Assembly (NCBI RefSeq): GCF_004634245.1
Contig: NZ_SJTF01000001.1
Location: forward strand, 372,001-436,000
Direction of reading: 5' to 3'
From: Flavobacterium foetidum
GTDB lineage: Bacteria > Bacteroidota > Bacteroidia > Flavobacteriales > Flavobacteriaceae
Length of the DNA: 64,000 bases
Below, piece after piece: positions 34,344 to 44,782 of this stretch. The translations under genes and the position numbers were made by a program. Below the pieces are notes generated by a model that was not told the DNA's origin, searched no databases, and saw only the letters and a program-made list of their open reading frames with translations. The stretch's first letter is position 1, and each line of letters begins with the position of its first letter.

Positions 34344-37300
34344 ATGAAAAAAAAATTTACTATTTATGATCTCAGTATTCACAAGAGATTATTGGGACTT
34401 TTATTTTTATTGCTTATATGTAATAAAAATTTTGCTCAGACCTTTTGTCGACCAGTGTCAAACACAAATGACATTACGGGTTTGGCATGCGTTGGAGCTA
34501 CGTTAACGAGTCCAGCAGCGGCGTATGACAATGACCCCGCCTTAACAACCTATACTGCAATGAATACACTAGTAGGTGTGCTCTGTACAGTACAAGAAAC
34601 AATGCGGTTTGGGCAGACAGCCCAAGCTGGTGACGAAATTGTGGCCTATATTGGTAGCGGTTCTGGTTTGTTGAGTTTGTCTTTATTGTCGACAGCGAGT
34701 GTACAGGCAAAACTCAATGGAACCAATGTAGGTTCAAGTTTGGCAGTAAATAGTCCGCTGCTAAATTTATCCTTGCTTCCAGGAAACACGGTAGGAGTTT
34801 TGAGGCTCACGCTTCCTGGTCCCGCAAATGAAATTCAGTTTTCATTAGGAGGTGCAGTAACAGCACTTACTGAGCTAAGAATTTATGATGTGCGCTTAGA
34901 GTTTGCAAAACCGACCGTTACAGGCGGTTTAACTCAAACTGTATGTTCTGGCAATCAAGCGACGCTGACAGCAACACCTGCCGCGGGTACTTCATTGGCG
35001 TGGTACAGTTCTGCGTCGTCTACGACTGCTCTTGCAACAGGAAACACCTATACTACGCCAGTCTTAACAGCAAATACTACTTATTATATAGGAGTAACAA
35101 GAGCTGCAGGTTGTGAAAGTAATGAACGACTTCCGGTTGTGATGAATGTTTCAAATCCGGTGGCGCCAGCAGTAAGTAATGCAGGAACCGCTATTTGTTC
35201 ATCTGGACCTACACAACAGACTACTTTATCGTTAATAAATCCGATACCTGGTACTACATACAGCTGGTATTCTACAGCGAGTGGCGGTACGGCCTTGGCT
35301 TCTGGAAATACTTATTCGCCAACAGTTCCGCTTGGTACTACAACTTTTTATGTAGGCGCATCCATTGGAGCATGCGTGAGTGCAACGAGGACTCAGGTAA
35401 ACGTAACCTCAAATCCAATTCCAGGAGCACCCTCTATTTTAACTCAAAGCGTTACAATTCAGTCCGGTCAGAATGCAACATTGACTGCCACAACTTCTGA
35501 GCCGGGTGTAACTGTAAACTGGTACGATACAGCTACAGGAGGAACAGCTTTGGCTACAAATTCTCCAACGTTTACGACGCCGATTTTAACTGCGACAAAA
35601 ACTTATTATGCTGAAACACAAAGTGCCTCTGGAGGATGTGTAAGCGCAGCCCGAGTGCCGGTAACGGTAACGGTAATTGCTTCTCCGCTGGGTGGTTGTT
35701 TACAGGCTAACAGCCAACAAACAGCATTAAACGGACTTTGTTTATTATGTGCTTCTACAAATCCAAACAATTCTGTTGATGGAAATTTAGCAACAGCGGC
35801 ACGATTAACCGTTCCCGTTGGATTAATAAACGGTTATATCCAGCAGACCCTTCAATTTAATAATCCTGGTAAAGTGGGAGATATTGTAGATGTTGAACTC
35901 GAACTTCCGGGCGGACTTGCAGATCTTACTTTATTGGGAGCAGTGAGTTTAGCTACTTATAATGGCGCGACATACAACAATGATAGAGTCGCTGCTACGA
36001 ATCCTTTGATTACTTTGCAATTATTGTCAGGAAATCGTTTTAGAGCGAGTGTAGTTGCAGGAGCTAATTTTGATCGAGTTGAAGTTAGACTTGGAGGATT
36101 GGCAACAGTTTTAACCAGCGTAGATATTTATCAGGCTAGCTATAGATATAAGGTTCCAGCAGTTACTGGAAATACAACTATTTGCAGTGGACAAACTACC
36201 ACTTTGACTGCGGCGACAGCAGTAGGCGAAACAGTGGCGTGGTATAGTGCCGCAACGGGCGGTTCGCCTCTTGCAACTACTGCAGCCTACACAACTCCAG
36301 CTCTAACAACAGCAACCACATATTATATTGAGTTAACAAGAAATGGTTGCGTTAATAGTGAAAGAAATCCTGTTCAGGTTTCAATTGTGAATCCTGTTCT
36401 TCCTACAGTTTCGGTATCTCCAACAACAATTTGTAGCGGGCAAAGCACAACTTTAACAGTTGACGCACCAGTTGCAGGAACTATTTATAACTGGTATGAT
36501 GCAGCAACGGGAGGAACTCTAGTGGCGACTGGTACATCTTTTACTACTCCGACATTAACAGCAAATACAAATTATTATGTAGAAGCTGTTATTGGAGATT
36601 GTGCCACACCGACACGTACTTCGGTAAACTTAACCATTAGCCCAATTCCTGCTGTTCCAACGTTTGCGGCTTCAGATGTTATTATTCAGTCTGGACAAAC
36701 AGTTACATTAGCAGTAGCCAATCCTGTTGCTGGAGTACGATACAATTGGTATACCACTGCTACTGGTGGAGCACCTCTTGCAGTTAACACAACGACATAC
36801 ACAACTCCAGCATTAACAGCTAATCAAAGTTATTATGTTGAGGCGTCTAATATAACGACAGACTGTGCGAATCAAACTAGAGGAGTCGTAAATGTGATTG
36901 TTATCGCCAATGCTAGTACTTGTCTGCAGGCAGGAACTCAGGTTACATCTAATCCTACATTGCCAATTTCATTATGTGTTGGATGTACTGTATCAAATGC
37001 AAACGGTTCTGTAGACGGAGACATTAATACTTATGCGCAGCTTACTGTCCCTATAGCTGTTGGAGGTTATATCCAGCAGGAATTGATATTTGCTAATCCA
37101 GGTCTGGCCGGAGATATTATTGATGTTGATCTTGAAGTGCCAGGAGGTGTTCTTGACTTAAGTGTTTTGTCTAATATTACTTTGGCGACCTATAATGGAG
37201 CAACATATAATAATGACAGAATTTCGGTAAATAGTAATTTATTGAACATTCAATTATTGTCAGGAAATAAATTTAAAGTAAGCTTTACAACAGCAGCGCC

Positions 37301-40300
37301 ATTTGATCGTGTAGAAGTGCGATTAGGAGGAGTGGCTACTGTTTTAAGTAATTTATATATTTATCAGGCGGCTTACAGATATCCAAATGCGGTTATTAAT
37401 GGGGCTTCAACTCCAATTTGTGCAGGACAGTCGGCTAGTTTAACAGCAACAGGATCTGAGACCTATACATGGTATAATGCACCAGTAGGAGGAGCAGTTG
37501 TTGCGGTAAGCCCAACGGCTCCATTGACTTCTTCGACCACTTTTTACTTACAAGCGTCTCGTGGAGGTTGTGACAATAGCTTACGTCAAGCAGTTACAGT
37601 TACTGTACTTCCAATTCCGACAGCAGCAGACGTAGTAATAACAACACCTGTAGAAGCTTCTTGTGCTGGCACAGCAGTTTTGGCACCAACTTCGACCATT
37701 GCAGGTGCAGAATTTAGGTATTATACAGATCAAAACAAAACACAGCAAATAGTAACAGGAAGTACCGTTGCAGCTCAGACTGGAGTTTCATTTAACAAAG
37801 ATGCTACAACAGGAGCTTTGACTATAACAGGTTTAAGCGCAGCTTCGACACCTTTTACCTATTATGTATCGGTTTTAAATGGAGGTACTTGTGAAAATGT
37901 AAACGGAACATTGCTTCCAGTGACAGTTAACTTTCCGTCGACTACTGTTTTAAATACAACTGCAACATTATCAGGTTGTGGAAGTGCTAATCTGAGAAAT
38001 GCCATTACTAATTTCGACTCAAGCGGCAATACTACTTATACTTTTTATGATTCATCAAATGCAGTTATTACTGCTGATGCAGCTGCAAATATAACTACAG
38101 GCGGAGTATATTCAATTGAAGCGCAGCAAAATGGGGTGACTTGCCCATCAGCACGTCAATCAGTTACTGTTACAATTAATGCATTGCCAAGTTTGGTAGT
38201 TACAAATCCTTCGGAGTCTGTAAATGTAGGGTCTAATGTAACATTGCAGGCAGTTTCTACCGCAAACATCACTTGGTTCGATCCTCAAGGAAATCAGATT
38301 CCTGGTCCAGTATTTACAACAGGAGTTCTTAATACGCCAGGAGTTTATACTTATACTGCTGTAGCAAATGACGGAATTTGTTCTACTACAGCTACAAAGG
38401 TTATTAATGTAATTGATTTAAGCAGTTGTCAGTCTTTGAGCGAGCGAGTTTATGCGACTGCTCAGACATCTGGTTCAATTGTTACGGGAGTGGTTACCGA
38501 TGGAGCAAATGCTGTTGACGGAAATCCACAAACATATTCTACTATTACAACAGGTCTCGGATTATTGGGAGTTGGAACAACTTGGCAAGATTTGACTTGG
38601 TCGGCTCCAATTGCAAAAGGTACTCCAGTAACAGTTAAATTTGGTTCAGAATACAGCTTATTGGCGGTAGGACAAAATTTATCAGTCGTTGGAACCTTAG
38701 GAGGAACTCCTATAGGAACAATGCAACCAGTGTCTGGCTCTTTATTAAATTTAATATCTGGAGACAATACTTATGAATTTACTTTTGTGCCTTCCAATGC
38801 AGCAGGACCTCAAGATTATGATGGAATCCGTATTCAGTCTGCTTCATTGGTAAGTGTAGCTCAAAACACAAAAGTATTTGATGCGCATTACAACAGATCA
38901 GTTCCAACTGTGGCATGTACACCTGGAGATATTCAGGATATATTTTATGGTGCAACGGATTTAGGTCTTCCGATAGGAGCCGTAACAGGTACTGTCGGTG
39001 TAAGTGATTCTTGGAATATTGCAGACAACGACATCTCAACTTTTGCCACAATGTATGGTGGTGTGGGTGTTGCAGCAGCAGCTGATTTAACAGTGAAATT
39101 TAAAACACCATCTGTTGTTAGTGATACCTTAAGAATTGTTATTTCGCGTCCAGCAGCTCTTTTGAATTTGAATTTGCTTACTGGATTTACTATACAACGT
39201 TATTTAGGAGATGTTGCTGTCGGCGCTCCGATTGACAACAGCAGTTCTTTATTGACTTTGAAGCTACTAGCAGGAAATTCTTTAGCTGTAGCTTTGGTAT
39301 CTTCACCAAACGATTCATATGATAAAGTGAGAATTCGTTTAGGAGGAATCGCGAGTGTATTTGATGTACTACGAGTTCATACAGTTGAACGCTCAGCAAA
39401 TACCACAGTAATAGGAGCAGATCCGAATAATAAGGTTACAGTCTGTCCGGGAACAGCTGTTACCTTGCAAATACCCGAAGAAGCTTGCTCTACCTATATT
39501 TGGTATGATGCGCCGACAGGAGGAACTGCCGTTGCGACCGGATTAACCTATACAGTTCCACTTACTCAAACTGCAGGTATTTATAAATATTATGTACAGC
39601 CAGTACGTTACGGTTGCGAAACTTTTGCTAGAGGTGAAGTCACGATTGAAGTGAAAGCATCAAGTCCAACAAATGCATTAGCGGCTATTACTTTGAACGG
39701 AGGATCAGATACAACCATTTGTTCTCCAACAGGAACAGTTACTTTGGCTACGGGATTAACAGGAACGCCGACATTAACAAATCCAGTTTATTATTGGTAC
39801 AGTTTTGACGGAACGACCAGTCAATTGATTGCGGGTCAAAATACCAGTCAATTGATTGTAAATGGATTAACGCCTGGAACATATACTTATTACGTAGGGG
39901 TAAGCTCTGCCGAATTTTGTGAAACTGTAGCTGCAGATAGAACACAGATTACATTTACAATTTTAAGACCATCAGATCAAAACGATCTTTCGGTTAATGA
40001 TATTTCAATTTGTCATGACCAGCCAGCAGTTTTAACGCCGACTGCTACTTTGCTTACAGCTCCAGTGTTTACATGGTTTCTTGATGCAAATAAGACACAG
40101 CCAATTATAAATGGCGCAGTAATAGGCGGTGTTACCTATGCAATTAGTGCTAGTGGTGTTTTAACCGCAACAGGATTAACTGGTGCTATGAGTCCTATTA
40201 CCTATTATGTTGCAGTTTCAAGTGATACAACTTGCGAAAACGCTGCAGGGACACTACAGAGCGCAGCTGTACTGATCAATGACCCGGCGACTCCGACCAC

Positions 40301-43300
40301 AACCGATACGACACAGGATTTCTGTCAAGAAGATGCACCGACATTTGCGAGCATCCAAACTAACGAGACCAACGTGGTTTGGTACAGCGCGGCTACTGGC
40401 GGCACAGCCATTCCAGCCACAACGGCCTTGACGAGCGGCACTTATTACGCAGCTTTGGCTGATGCGGGAACAGGCTGCGAGAGCTCAGTACGATTATTGG
40501 TTACAGTAACCGTGACTGACCCAGCGACTCCGACCACAACCGATGCGACGCAGGATTTCTGTCTTGTAAATACGCCAACATTTGCGAGCATTCAGACCAA
40601 CGAGACCAATGTGGTTTGGTACAGCACAGCTACAGGCGGCACAGCGATTCCGGCCACAACAGCCTTGACAAGCGGCACTTATTATGCAGCTTTGGCTGAT
40701 GCGGGAACAGGCTGCGAGAGCTCAGTGCGATTATTGGTTACAGTAACCGTGACAGACCCTGCAACTCCGACAACAACAGATACGACACAGGATTTCTGTC
40801 AAGAAGATGCACCAACATTTGCGAGCATCCAAACGAATGAGGCCAACGTGGTTTGGTACAGCACGGCTACGGGCGGAACAGCGATTCCTGCTACGACAGC
40901 CTTGACAAGCGGTACTTATTATGCAGCTTTAGCTGATGCCGCGACAGGATGCGAAAGCTCCGTAAGGCTGGCAGTTGCAGTAAGCGTCACAGATCCTGCA
41001 ACTCCGACCACAACCGATACTACACAGGATTTCTGTCAAGAAGATGCACCGACATTTGCGAGCATCCAAACGAACGAGACCAACGTGGTTTGGTACAGCG
41101 CGGCTACAGGCGGCACAGCGATTCCGGCCACAACAGCCTTGACAAGCGGCACTTATTACGCAGCTTTGGCTGATGCGGGAACAGGCTGCGAGAGCTCAGT
41201 GCGATTATTGGTTACAGTAACCGTGACTGACCCAGCGACTCCGACCACAACCGACACGACGCAGGATTTCTGTCTTGTAAATACACCGACATTTGCGAGC
41301 ATCCAGACCAACGAGGCCAACGTGGTTTGGTACAGCACAGTTACAGGCGGCACAGCGATTCCGGCCACAACAGCCTTGACAAGCGGCACTTATTACGCAG
41401 CTTTGGCTGATGCGGGAACAGGCTGCGAGAGCTCAGTGCGATTATTGGTTACAGTAACCGTGACAGACCCTGCAGCTCCGACAACAACAGATACGACGCA
41501 GGATTTCTGTCAAGAAGATGCACCAACATTTGCGAGTATCCAAACGAATGAGACCAACGTGGTTTGGTACAGCACGACTACGGGCGGAACAGCGATTCCA
41601 GCGACAACAGCCTTGACAAGCGGTACTTATTATGCATCATTATTAGATGCAATGACAGGATGCGAAAGCTCCGTAAGGCTGGCAGTTGCAGTAAGCGTTA
41701 CAGACCCTGCAACTCCGACCACAACCGATGCGACACAGGATTTCTGTCAAGAAGATGCACCGACATTTGCGAGCATCCAAACGAACGAGACCAACGTGGT
41801 TTGGTACAGCGCGGCTACAGGCGGCACAGCGATTCCGGCCACAACGGCCTTGACAAGCGGCACTTATTACGCAGCTTTGACTGATGCGGGAACAGGCTGC
41901 GAGAGCTCAGTTAGATTATTGGTTACAGTAACCGTGACTGACCCAGCGACTCCGACTACAACCGACACGACGCAGGATTTCTGTCTAGTAAATGCTCCAA
42001 CATTTGCGAGCATCCAGACCAACGAGGCCAACGTGGTTTGGTACAGCACAGCTACAGGCGGCACAGCAATTCCGGCCACAACAGCTCTAACAAGCGGGAC
42101 TTATTACGCATCATTATTAGATGCAGTGACAGGCTGCGAAAGCTCCGTAAGGCTGGCAGTTGCAGTAAGCGTTACAGACCCTGTAGCTCCCACAACAACA
42201 GATACAACACAGGATTTCTGTCAAGAAGATGCACCAACATTTGCGAGTATCCAAACGAATGAGACCAACGTGGTTTGGTACAGCACGACTACGGGCGGAA
42301 CAGCGATTCCAGCGACAACAGCCTTGACAAGCGGTACTTATTATGCATCATTATTAGATGCAATGACAGGATGCGAAAGCTCCGTAAGGCTGGCAGTTGC
42401 AGTAAGCGTTACAGACCCTGCAACTCCGACCACAACCGATGCGACACAGGATTTCTGTCAAGAAGATGCACCGACATTTGCGAGCATCCAAACGAACGAG
42501 ACCAACGTGGTTTGGTACAGCGCGGCTACAGGCGGCACAGCCATTCCGGCCACAACAGCCTTGACGAGCGGCACTTATTACGCAGCTTTGGCTGATGCGG
42601 GAACAGGCTGCGAGAGCTCAGTACGATTATTGATTACAGTAACCGTGACTGACCCAGCGACTCCGACCACAACCGACACGACGCAGGATTTCTGTCTTGT
42701 AAATGCGCCAACATTTGCGAGCATCCAAACGAATGAGACCAACGTGGTTTGGTACAGCACAGCTACAGGCGGCACAGCGATTTCGGCCACGACAGCCTTG
42801 ACAAGCGGCACTTATTACGCAGCTTTGGTTGATACTGCGACAGGCTGCGAAAGCTCCGTAAGGCTGGCGGTTGCAGTAAGCGTTACAGACCCTGCAACTC
42901 CGACAACAACTTCTGCGGCTCAGGTATTTTGCTCTGGAACTAATCCAACAGTTGGTAACATTCAGGTAAATGAAAGTAATGTAGTTTGGTTTACTACAGC
43001 AACAGGTGGAACAGCGATTCCGGCTGGAACAGCTTTAACTACAGCGAATTATTATGGAGCTATTCTGGATCCGGCAACTGGCTGTACAAGTAGTGTAAGA
43101 TTGTTAGTTGCTGTAACAGTGGGCGCCACTGTAAATCCAACTACTAATAATGCTTCGCAAACGTTCTGTTCTGTTACAACGCCTACTTTTGCTAGTATTC
43201 AGGTAAATGAGTCAAATGTGGTTTGGTATACCAGTGCTACTGGCGGAACAGCAATTGCATCTGCGACGCCATTATCAACTGGAGTTTATTATGGAAATAT

Positions 43301-44735
43301 TATAGATCCTATAACTAATTGTGAGAGTACAACACGTTTACAGGTGACTGTTACAGTGGTGAATCCGACTGCGATACCGACGACTAATAATGCGACACAG
43401 AATTTCTGTACTTTAAATTCTCCAACAGTAGCCAATATTCAAGTTAATGAGGCAAATGTTGTTTGGTACAGTACGGCTGTCGGCGGAACCGCGATTCCTG
43501 CAACAACAGCTCTAGTTACCGGTACTTATTATGGAGCAATTTCAAGTGTGGCTGGTTGCGAAAATCCAGTAAGACTAGCTGTGGTTGTCAATGTTAATTC
43601 ACCTGGAGTGGTAACAACGACAAATACCTCACAAGTTTTCTGTCTAGGTGCGGCTCCGACATTAGCGAATATTCAAGTGAATGAAGCCAATGTGGTATTT
43701 TATGCTGCAGCTACAGGAGGAACACCATTAGCTGCAAACACACCGCTAACAGCAACAACCTATTATGCGGGAGCTCTAAGCAATACAACTAACGGTTGTG
43801 ACAATGCTCCAAGGTTGGCAATTACAGTTTCATTTGAGAACGACGCTGCTGTTCAGATCGCTACTACAGATGACACGCCTTGTGTTTTCAAAGGAGTTAC
43901 TTATTCAATTGCAAACGGAAAATCAAGCTATGTTTGGACAATCACAGGAGGAACAATTATTTCTGGAGGTGGTGCAGCAGATGGTTCTGTAACTGTTTCT
44001 TGGTCTGATATTGGTCCAGGAAGAGTTGAGGTGGCTTATGTTAATAATTGTGACGAAAGAACGGTAAAATCTCTTAACGTTACGGTAGCAAGCTGTTCTG
44101 ACTTAACAATTACTCACACAGTAGATAATCCGACTCCGAATTTTGGTGATAGAGTAACATTTACGATTACAGTAAACAATGTTGGAGAAGGTGACTTCAT
44201 AAATACTCTTGTTAGTGATTTACTTCCTAGCGGTTTAGAATTGGTAAGTTCGTCTGCAACTTCTGGAACATATGATTCTAATACGCAACTCTGGACAATT
44301 CCGAGATTAAATGCTGGTCAAAGTGTAGTGTTGACAATTGTTGCCGAAGTATTGCCTAACGGAAATTACACGGTTGTTGCAACTGTAGAAAATTCAACTC
44401 CTTTGGATGTTGATCCGTCAAATAATTCAGCTTCGGTTACACTAGAACCAATTTGCTTGACTGTTTACAACGAGTTTACTCCAAACAACGACGGAGCAAA
44501 CGATCTGTTCAGAATTGACTGTATCGAATCTTATCCAAATAATGAGCTGAAAGTTTACAACAGATATGGAGCATTAGTGTACAGCAAGGCACATTATGAA
44601 AATGATTGGAACGGAACAGCAAATGTTTCCGGAGTTGTTAATAGAGGAGATATGCTGCCAACAGGTACTTATTTTTATGTGATAACCATTGGAGATGGAA
44701 CGGTTAAAAAAGGATGGTTGTCTATTATGAGATAA
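34344..44735 (+). CDS. Giant T9SS type B cargo adhesin (SprB-like) with Ig-like repeat array
   Basis: 3463 residues from the ATG at 34344 (MKKKFTIYDL, signal peptide ending NFAQ at about 32). The open frame starts 72 bp earlier without a signal sequence. Order: five copies of an unnamed beta-rich domain of about 160 residues (about 33-194, 450-609, 857-1018, 1360-1525, 1525-1690) separated by Ig-like domains with WY(D/S)xATGG and GC(E/V)S motifs. Then come eleven near-identical 79-residue Ig-like units (1980-2848), four diverged units (to 3164), a PKD-like domain, a DUF11 domain (SDLTITHTVDNP) and a CHU_C type B sorting domain (from about 3370, YNEFTPNNDGAND). Exported by T9SS and displayed on the surface, it probably serves adhesion or gliding. 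PorP/SprF and OmpA-like genes follow. Confidence 0.93.
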   Translation: MKKKFTIYDLSIHKRLLGLLFLLLICNKNFAQTFCRPVSNTNDITGLACVGATLTSPAAAYDNDPALTTYTAMNTLVGVLCTVQETMRFGQTAQAGDEIVAYIGSGSGLLSLSLLSTASVQAKLNGTNVGSSLAVNSPLLNLSLLPGNTVGVLRLTLPGPANEIQFSLGGAVTALTELRIYDVRLEFAKPTVTGGLTQTVCSGNQATLTATPAAGTSLAWYSSASSTTALATGNTYTTPVLTANTTYYIGVTRAAGCESNERLPVVMNVSNPVAPAVSNAGTAICSSGPTQQTTLSLINPIPGTTYSWYSTASGGTALASGNTYSPTVPLGTTTFYVGASIGACVSATRTQVNVTSNPIPGAPSILTQSVTIQSGQNATLTATTSEPGVTVNWYDTATGGTALATNSPTFTTPILTATKTYYAETQSASGGCVSAARVPVTVTVIASPLGGCLQANSQQTALNGLCLLCASTNPNNSVDGNLATAARLTVPVGLINGYIQQTLQFNNPGKVGDIVDVELELPGGLADLTLLGAVSLATYNGATYNNDRVAATNPLITLQLLSGNRFRASVVAGANFDRVEVRLGGLATVLTSVDIYQASYRYKVPAVTGNTTICSGQTTTLTAATAVGETVAWYSAATGGSPLATTAAYTTPALTTATTYYIELTRNGCVNSERNPVQVSIVNPVLPTVSVSPTTICSGQSTTLTVDAPVAGTIYNWYDAATGGTLVATGTSFTTPTLTANTNYYVEAVIGDCATPTRTSVNLTISPIPAVPTFAASDVIIQSGQTVTLAVANPVAGVRYNWYTTATGGAPLAVNTTTYTTPALTANQSYYVEASNITTDCANQTRGVVNVIVIANASTCLQAGTQVTSNPTLPISLCVGCTVSNANGSVDGDINTYAQLTVPIAVGGYIQQELIFANPGLAGDIIDVDLEVPGGVLDLSVLSNITLATYNGATYNNDRISVNSNLLNIQLLSGNKFKVSFTTAAPFDRVEVRLGGVATVLSNLYIYQAAYRYPNAVINGASTPICAGQSASLTATGSETYTWYNAPVGGAVVAVSPTAPLTSSTTFYLQASRGGCDNSLRQAVTVTVLPIPTAADVVITTPVEASCAGTAVLAPTSTIAGAEFRYYTDQNKTQQIVTGSTVAAQTGVSFNKDATTGALTITGLSAASTPFTYYVSVLNGGTCENVNGTLLPVTVNFPSTTVLNTTATLSGCGSANLRNAITNFDSSGNTTYTFYDSSNAVITADAAANITTGGVYSIEAQQNGVTCPSARQSVTVTINALPSLVVTNPSESVNVGSNVTLQAVSTANITWFDPQGNQIPGPVFTTGVLNTPGVYTYTAVANDGICSTTATKVINVIDLSSCQSLSERVYATAQTSGSIVTGVVTDGANAVDGNPQTYSTITTGLGLLGVGTTWQDLTWSAPIAKGTPVTVKFGSEYSLLAVGQNLSVVGTLGGTPIGTMQPVSGSLLNLISGDNTYEFTFVPSNAAGPQDYDGIRIQSASLVSVAQNTKVFDAHYNRSVPTVACTPGDIQDIFYGATDLGLPIGAVTGTVGVSDSWNIADNDISTFATMYGGVGVAAAADLTVKFKTPSVVSDTLRIVISRPAALLNLNLLTGFTIQRYLGDVAVGAPIDNSSSLLTLKLLAGNSLAVALVSSPNDSYDKVRIRLGGIASVFDVLRVHTVERSANTTVIGADPNNKVTVCPGTAVTLQIPEEACSTYIWYDAPTGGTAVATGLTYTVPLTQTAGIYKYYVQPVRYGCETFARGEVTIEVKASSPTNALAAITLNGGSDTTICSPTGTVTLATGLTGTPTLTNPVYYWYSFDGTTSQLIAGQNTSQLIVNGLTPGTYTYYVGVSSAEFCETVAADRTQITFTILRPSDQNDLSVNDISICHDQPAVLTPTATLLTAPVFTWFLDANKTQPIINGAVIGGVTYAISASGVLTATGLTGAMSPITYYVAVSSDTTCENAAGTLQSAAVLINDPATPTTTDTTQDFCQEDAPTFASIQTNETNVVWYSAATGGTAIPATTALTSGTYYAALADAGTGCESSVRLLVTVTVTDPATPTTTDATQDFCLVNTPTFASIQTNETNVVWYSTATGGTAIPATTALTSGTYYAALADAGTGCESSVRLLVTVTVTDPATPTTTDTTQDFCQEDAPTFASIQTNEANVVWYSTATGGTAIPATTALTSGTYYAALADAATGCESSVRLAVAVSVTDPATPTTTDTTQDFCQEDAPTFASIQTNETNVVWYSAATGGTAIPATTALTSGTYYAALADAGTGCESSVRLLVTVTVTDPATPTTTDTTQDFCLVNTPTFASIQTNEANVVWYSTVTGGTAIPATTALTSGTYYAALADAGTGCESSVRLLVTVTVTDPAAPTTTDTTQDFCQEDAPTFASIQTNETNVVWYSTTTGGTAIPATTALTSGTYYASLLDAMTGCESSVRLAVAVSVTDPATPTTTDATQDFCQEDAPTFASIQTNETNVVWYSAATGGTAIPATTALTSGTYYAALTDAGTGCESSVRLLVTVTVTDPATPTTTDTTQDFCLVNAPTFASIQTNEANVVWYSTATGGTAIPATTALTSGTYYASLLDAVTGCESSVRLAVAVSVTDPVAPTTTDTTQDFCQEDAPTFASIQTNETNVVWYSTTTGGTAIPATTALTSGTYYASLLDAMTGCESSVRLAVAVSVTDPATPTTTDATQDFCQEDAPTFASIQTNETNVVWYSAATGGTAIPATTALTSGTYYAALADAGTGCESSVRLLITVTVTDPATPTTTDTTQDFCLVNAPTFASIQTNETNVVWYSTATGGTAISATTALTSGTYYAALVDTATGCESSVRLAVAVSVTDPATPTTTSAAQVFCSGTNPTVGNIQVNESNVVWFTTATGGTAIPAGTALTTANYYGAILDPATGCTSSVRLLVAVTVGATVNPTTNNASQTFCSVTTPTFASIQVNESNVVWYTSATGGTAIASATPLSTGVYYGNIIDPITNCESTTRLQVTVTVVNPTAIPTTNNATQNFCTLNSPTVANIQVNEANVVWYSTAVGGTAIPATTALVTGTYYGAISSVAGCENPVRLAVVVNVNSPGVVTTTNTSQVFCLGAAPTLANIQVNEANVVFYAAATGGTPLAANTPLTATTYYAGALSNTTNGCDNAPRLAITVSFENDAAVQIATTDDTPCVFKGVTYSIANGKSSYVWTITGGTIISGGGAADGSVTVSWSDIGPGRVEVAYVNNCDERTVKSLNVTVASCSDLTITHTVDNPTPNFGDRVTFTITVNNVGEGDFINTLVSDLLPSGLELVSSSATSGTYDSNTQLWTIPRLNAGQSVVLTIVAEVLPNGNYTVVATVENSTPLDVDPSNNSASVTLEPICLTVYNEFTPNNDGANDLFRIDCIESYPNNELKVYNRYGALVYSKAHYENDWNGTANVSGVVNRGDMLPTGTYFYVITIGDGTVKKGWLSIMR
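40281..42887 (+). repeat. Eleven in-frame 237-bp tandem repeats inside the adhesin gene
   Basis: Each unit encodes 79 residues starting DP(A/V)(T/A)PTTTD and ending in SVT or TVT. All eleven have exactly 237 bp with no indel. Units 3-5, 6-8 and 9-11 form a three-unit (711 bp) higher-order repeat; units 6-7 and 9-10 are almost identical. G+C of the first unit is about 55% by hand count, well above the rest of the window. Confidence 0.95.
42888..43835 (+). repeat. Four diverged copies of the adhesin repeat
   Basis: The same domain pattern (PT..xFC...NIQVNEsNVVW...GG...YY) continues four more times, but with many changes and lower G+C. These look like the ancestral units from which the identical block grew. 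Confidence 0.85.
44451..44732 (+). other. Type B T9SS C-terminal sorting domain of the adhesin
   Basis: Gliding-associated CHU_C domain: VYNEFTPNNDGANDLF, LKVYNRYGALVY, WNGTANVSG, LPTGTYFYVI and the end KKGWLSIMR. In flavobacteria this domain type needs a PorP/SprF partner for secretion; one is encoded next. Confidence 0.9.
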
Positions 44736-44782
44736 GCCGGCTTCTATTAATCATCTAATTAATTAAACTAATAAGTATCGTT

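Noticed and set aside
40949..42811. Arg- and Ser-rich open frames on both strands in the adhesin repeats
   Set aside because: They are frame shadows that recur with the 237-bp unit and have no start context or family.
40281..43835. Regular repeats that could suggest a CRISPR array
   Set aside because: The repeats are 237 bp, in frame, contiguous and without spacers; they encode Ig-like domains.
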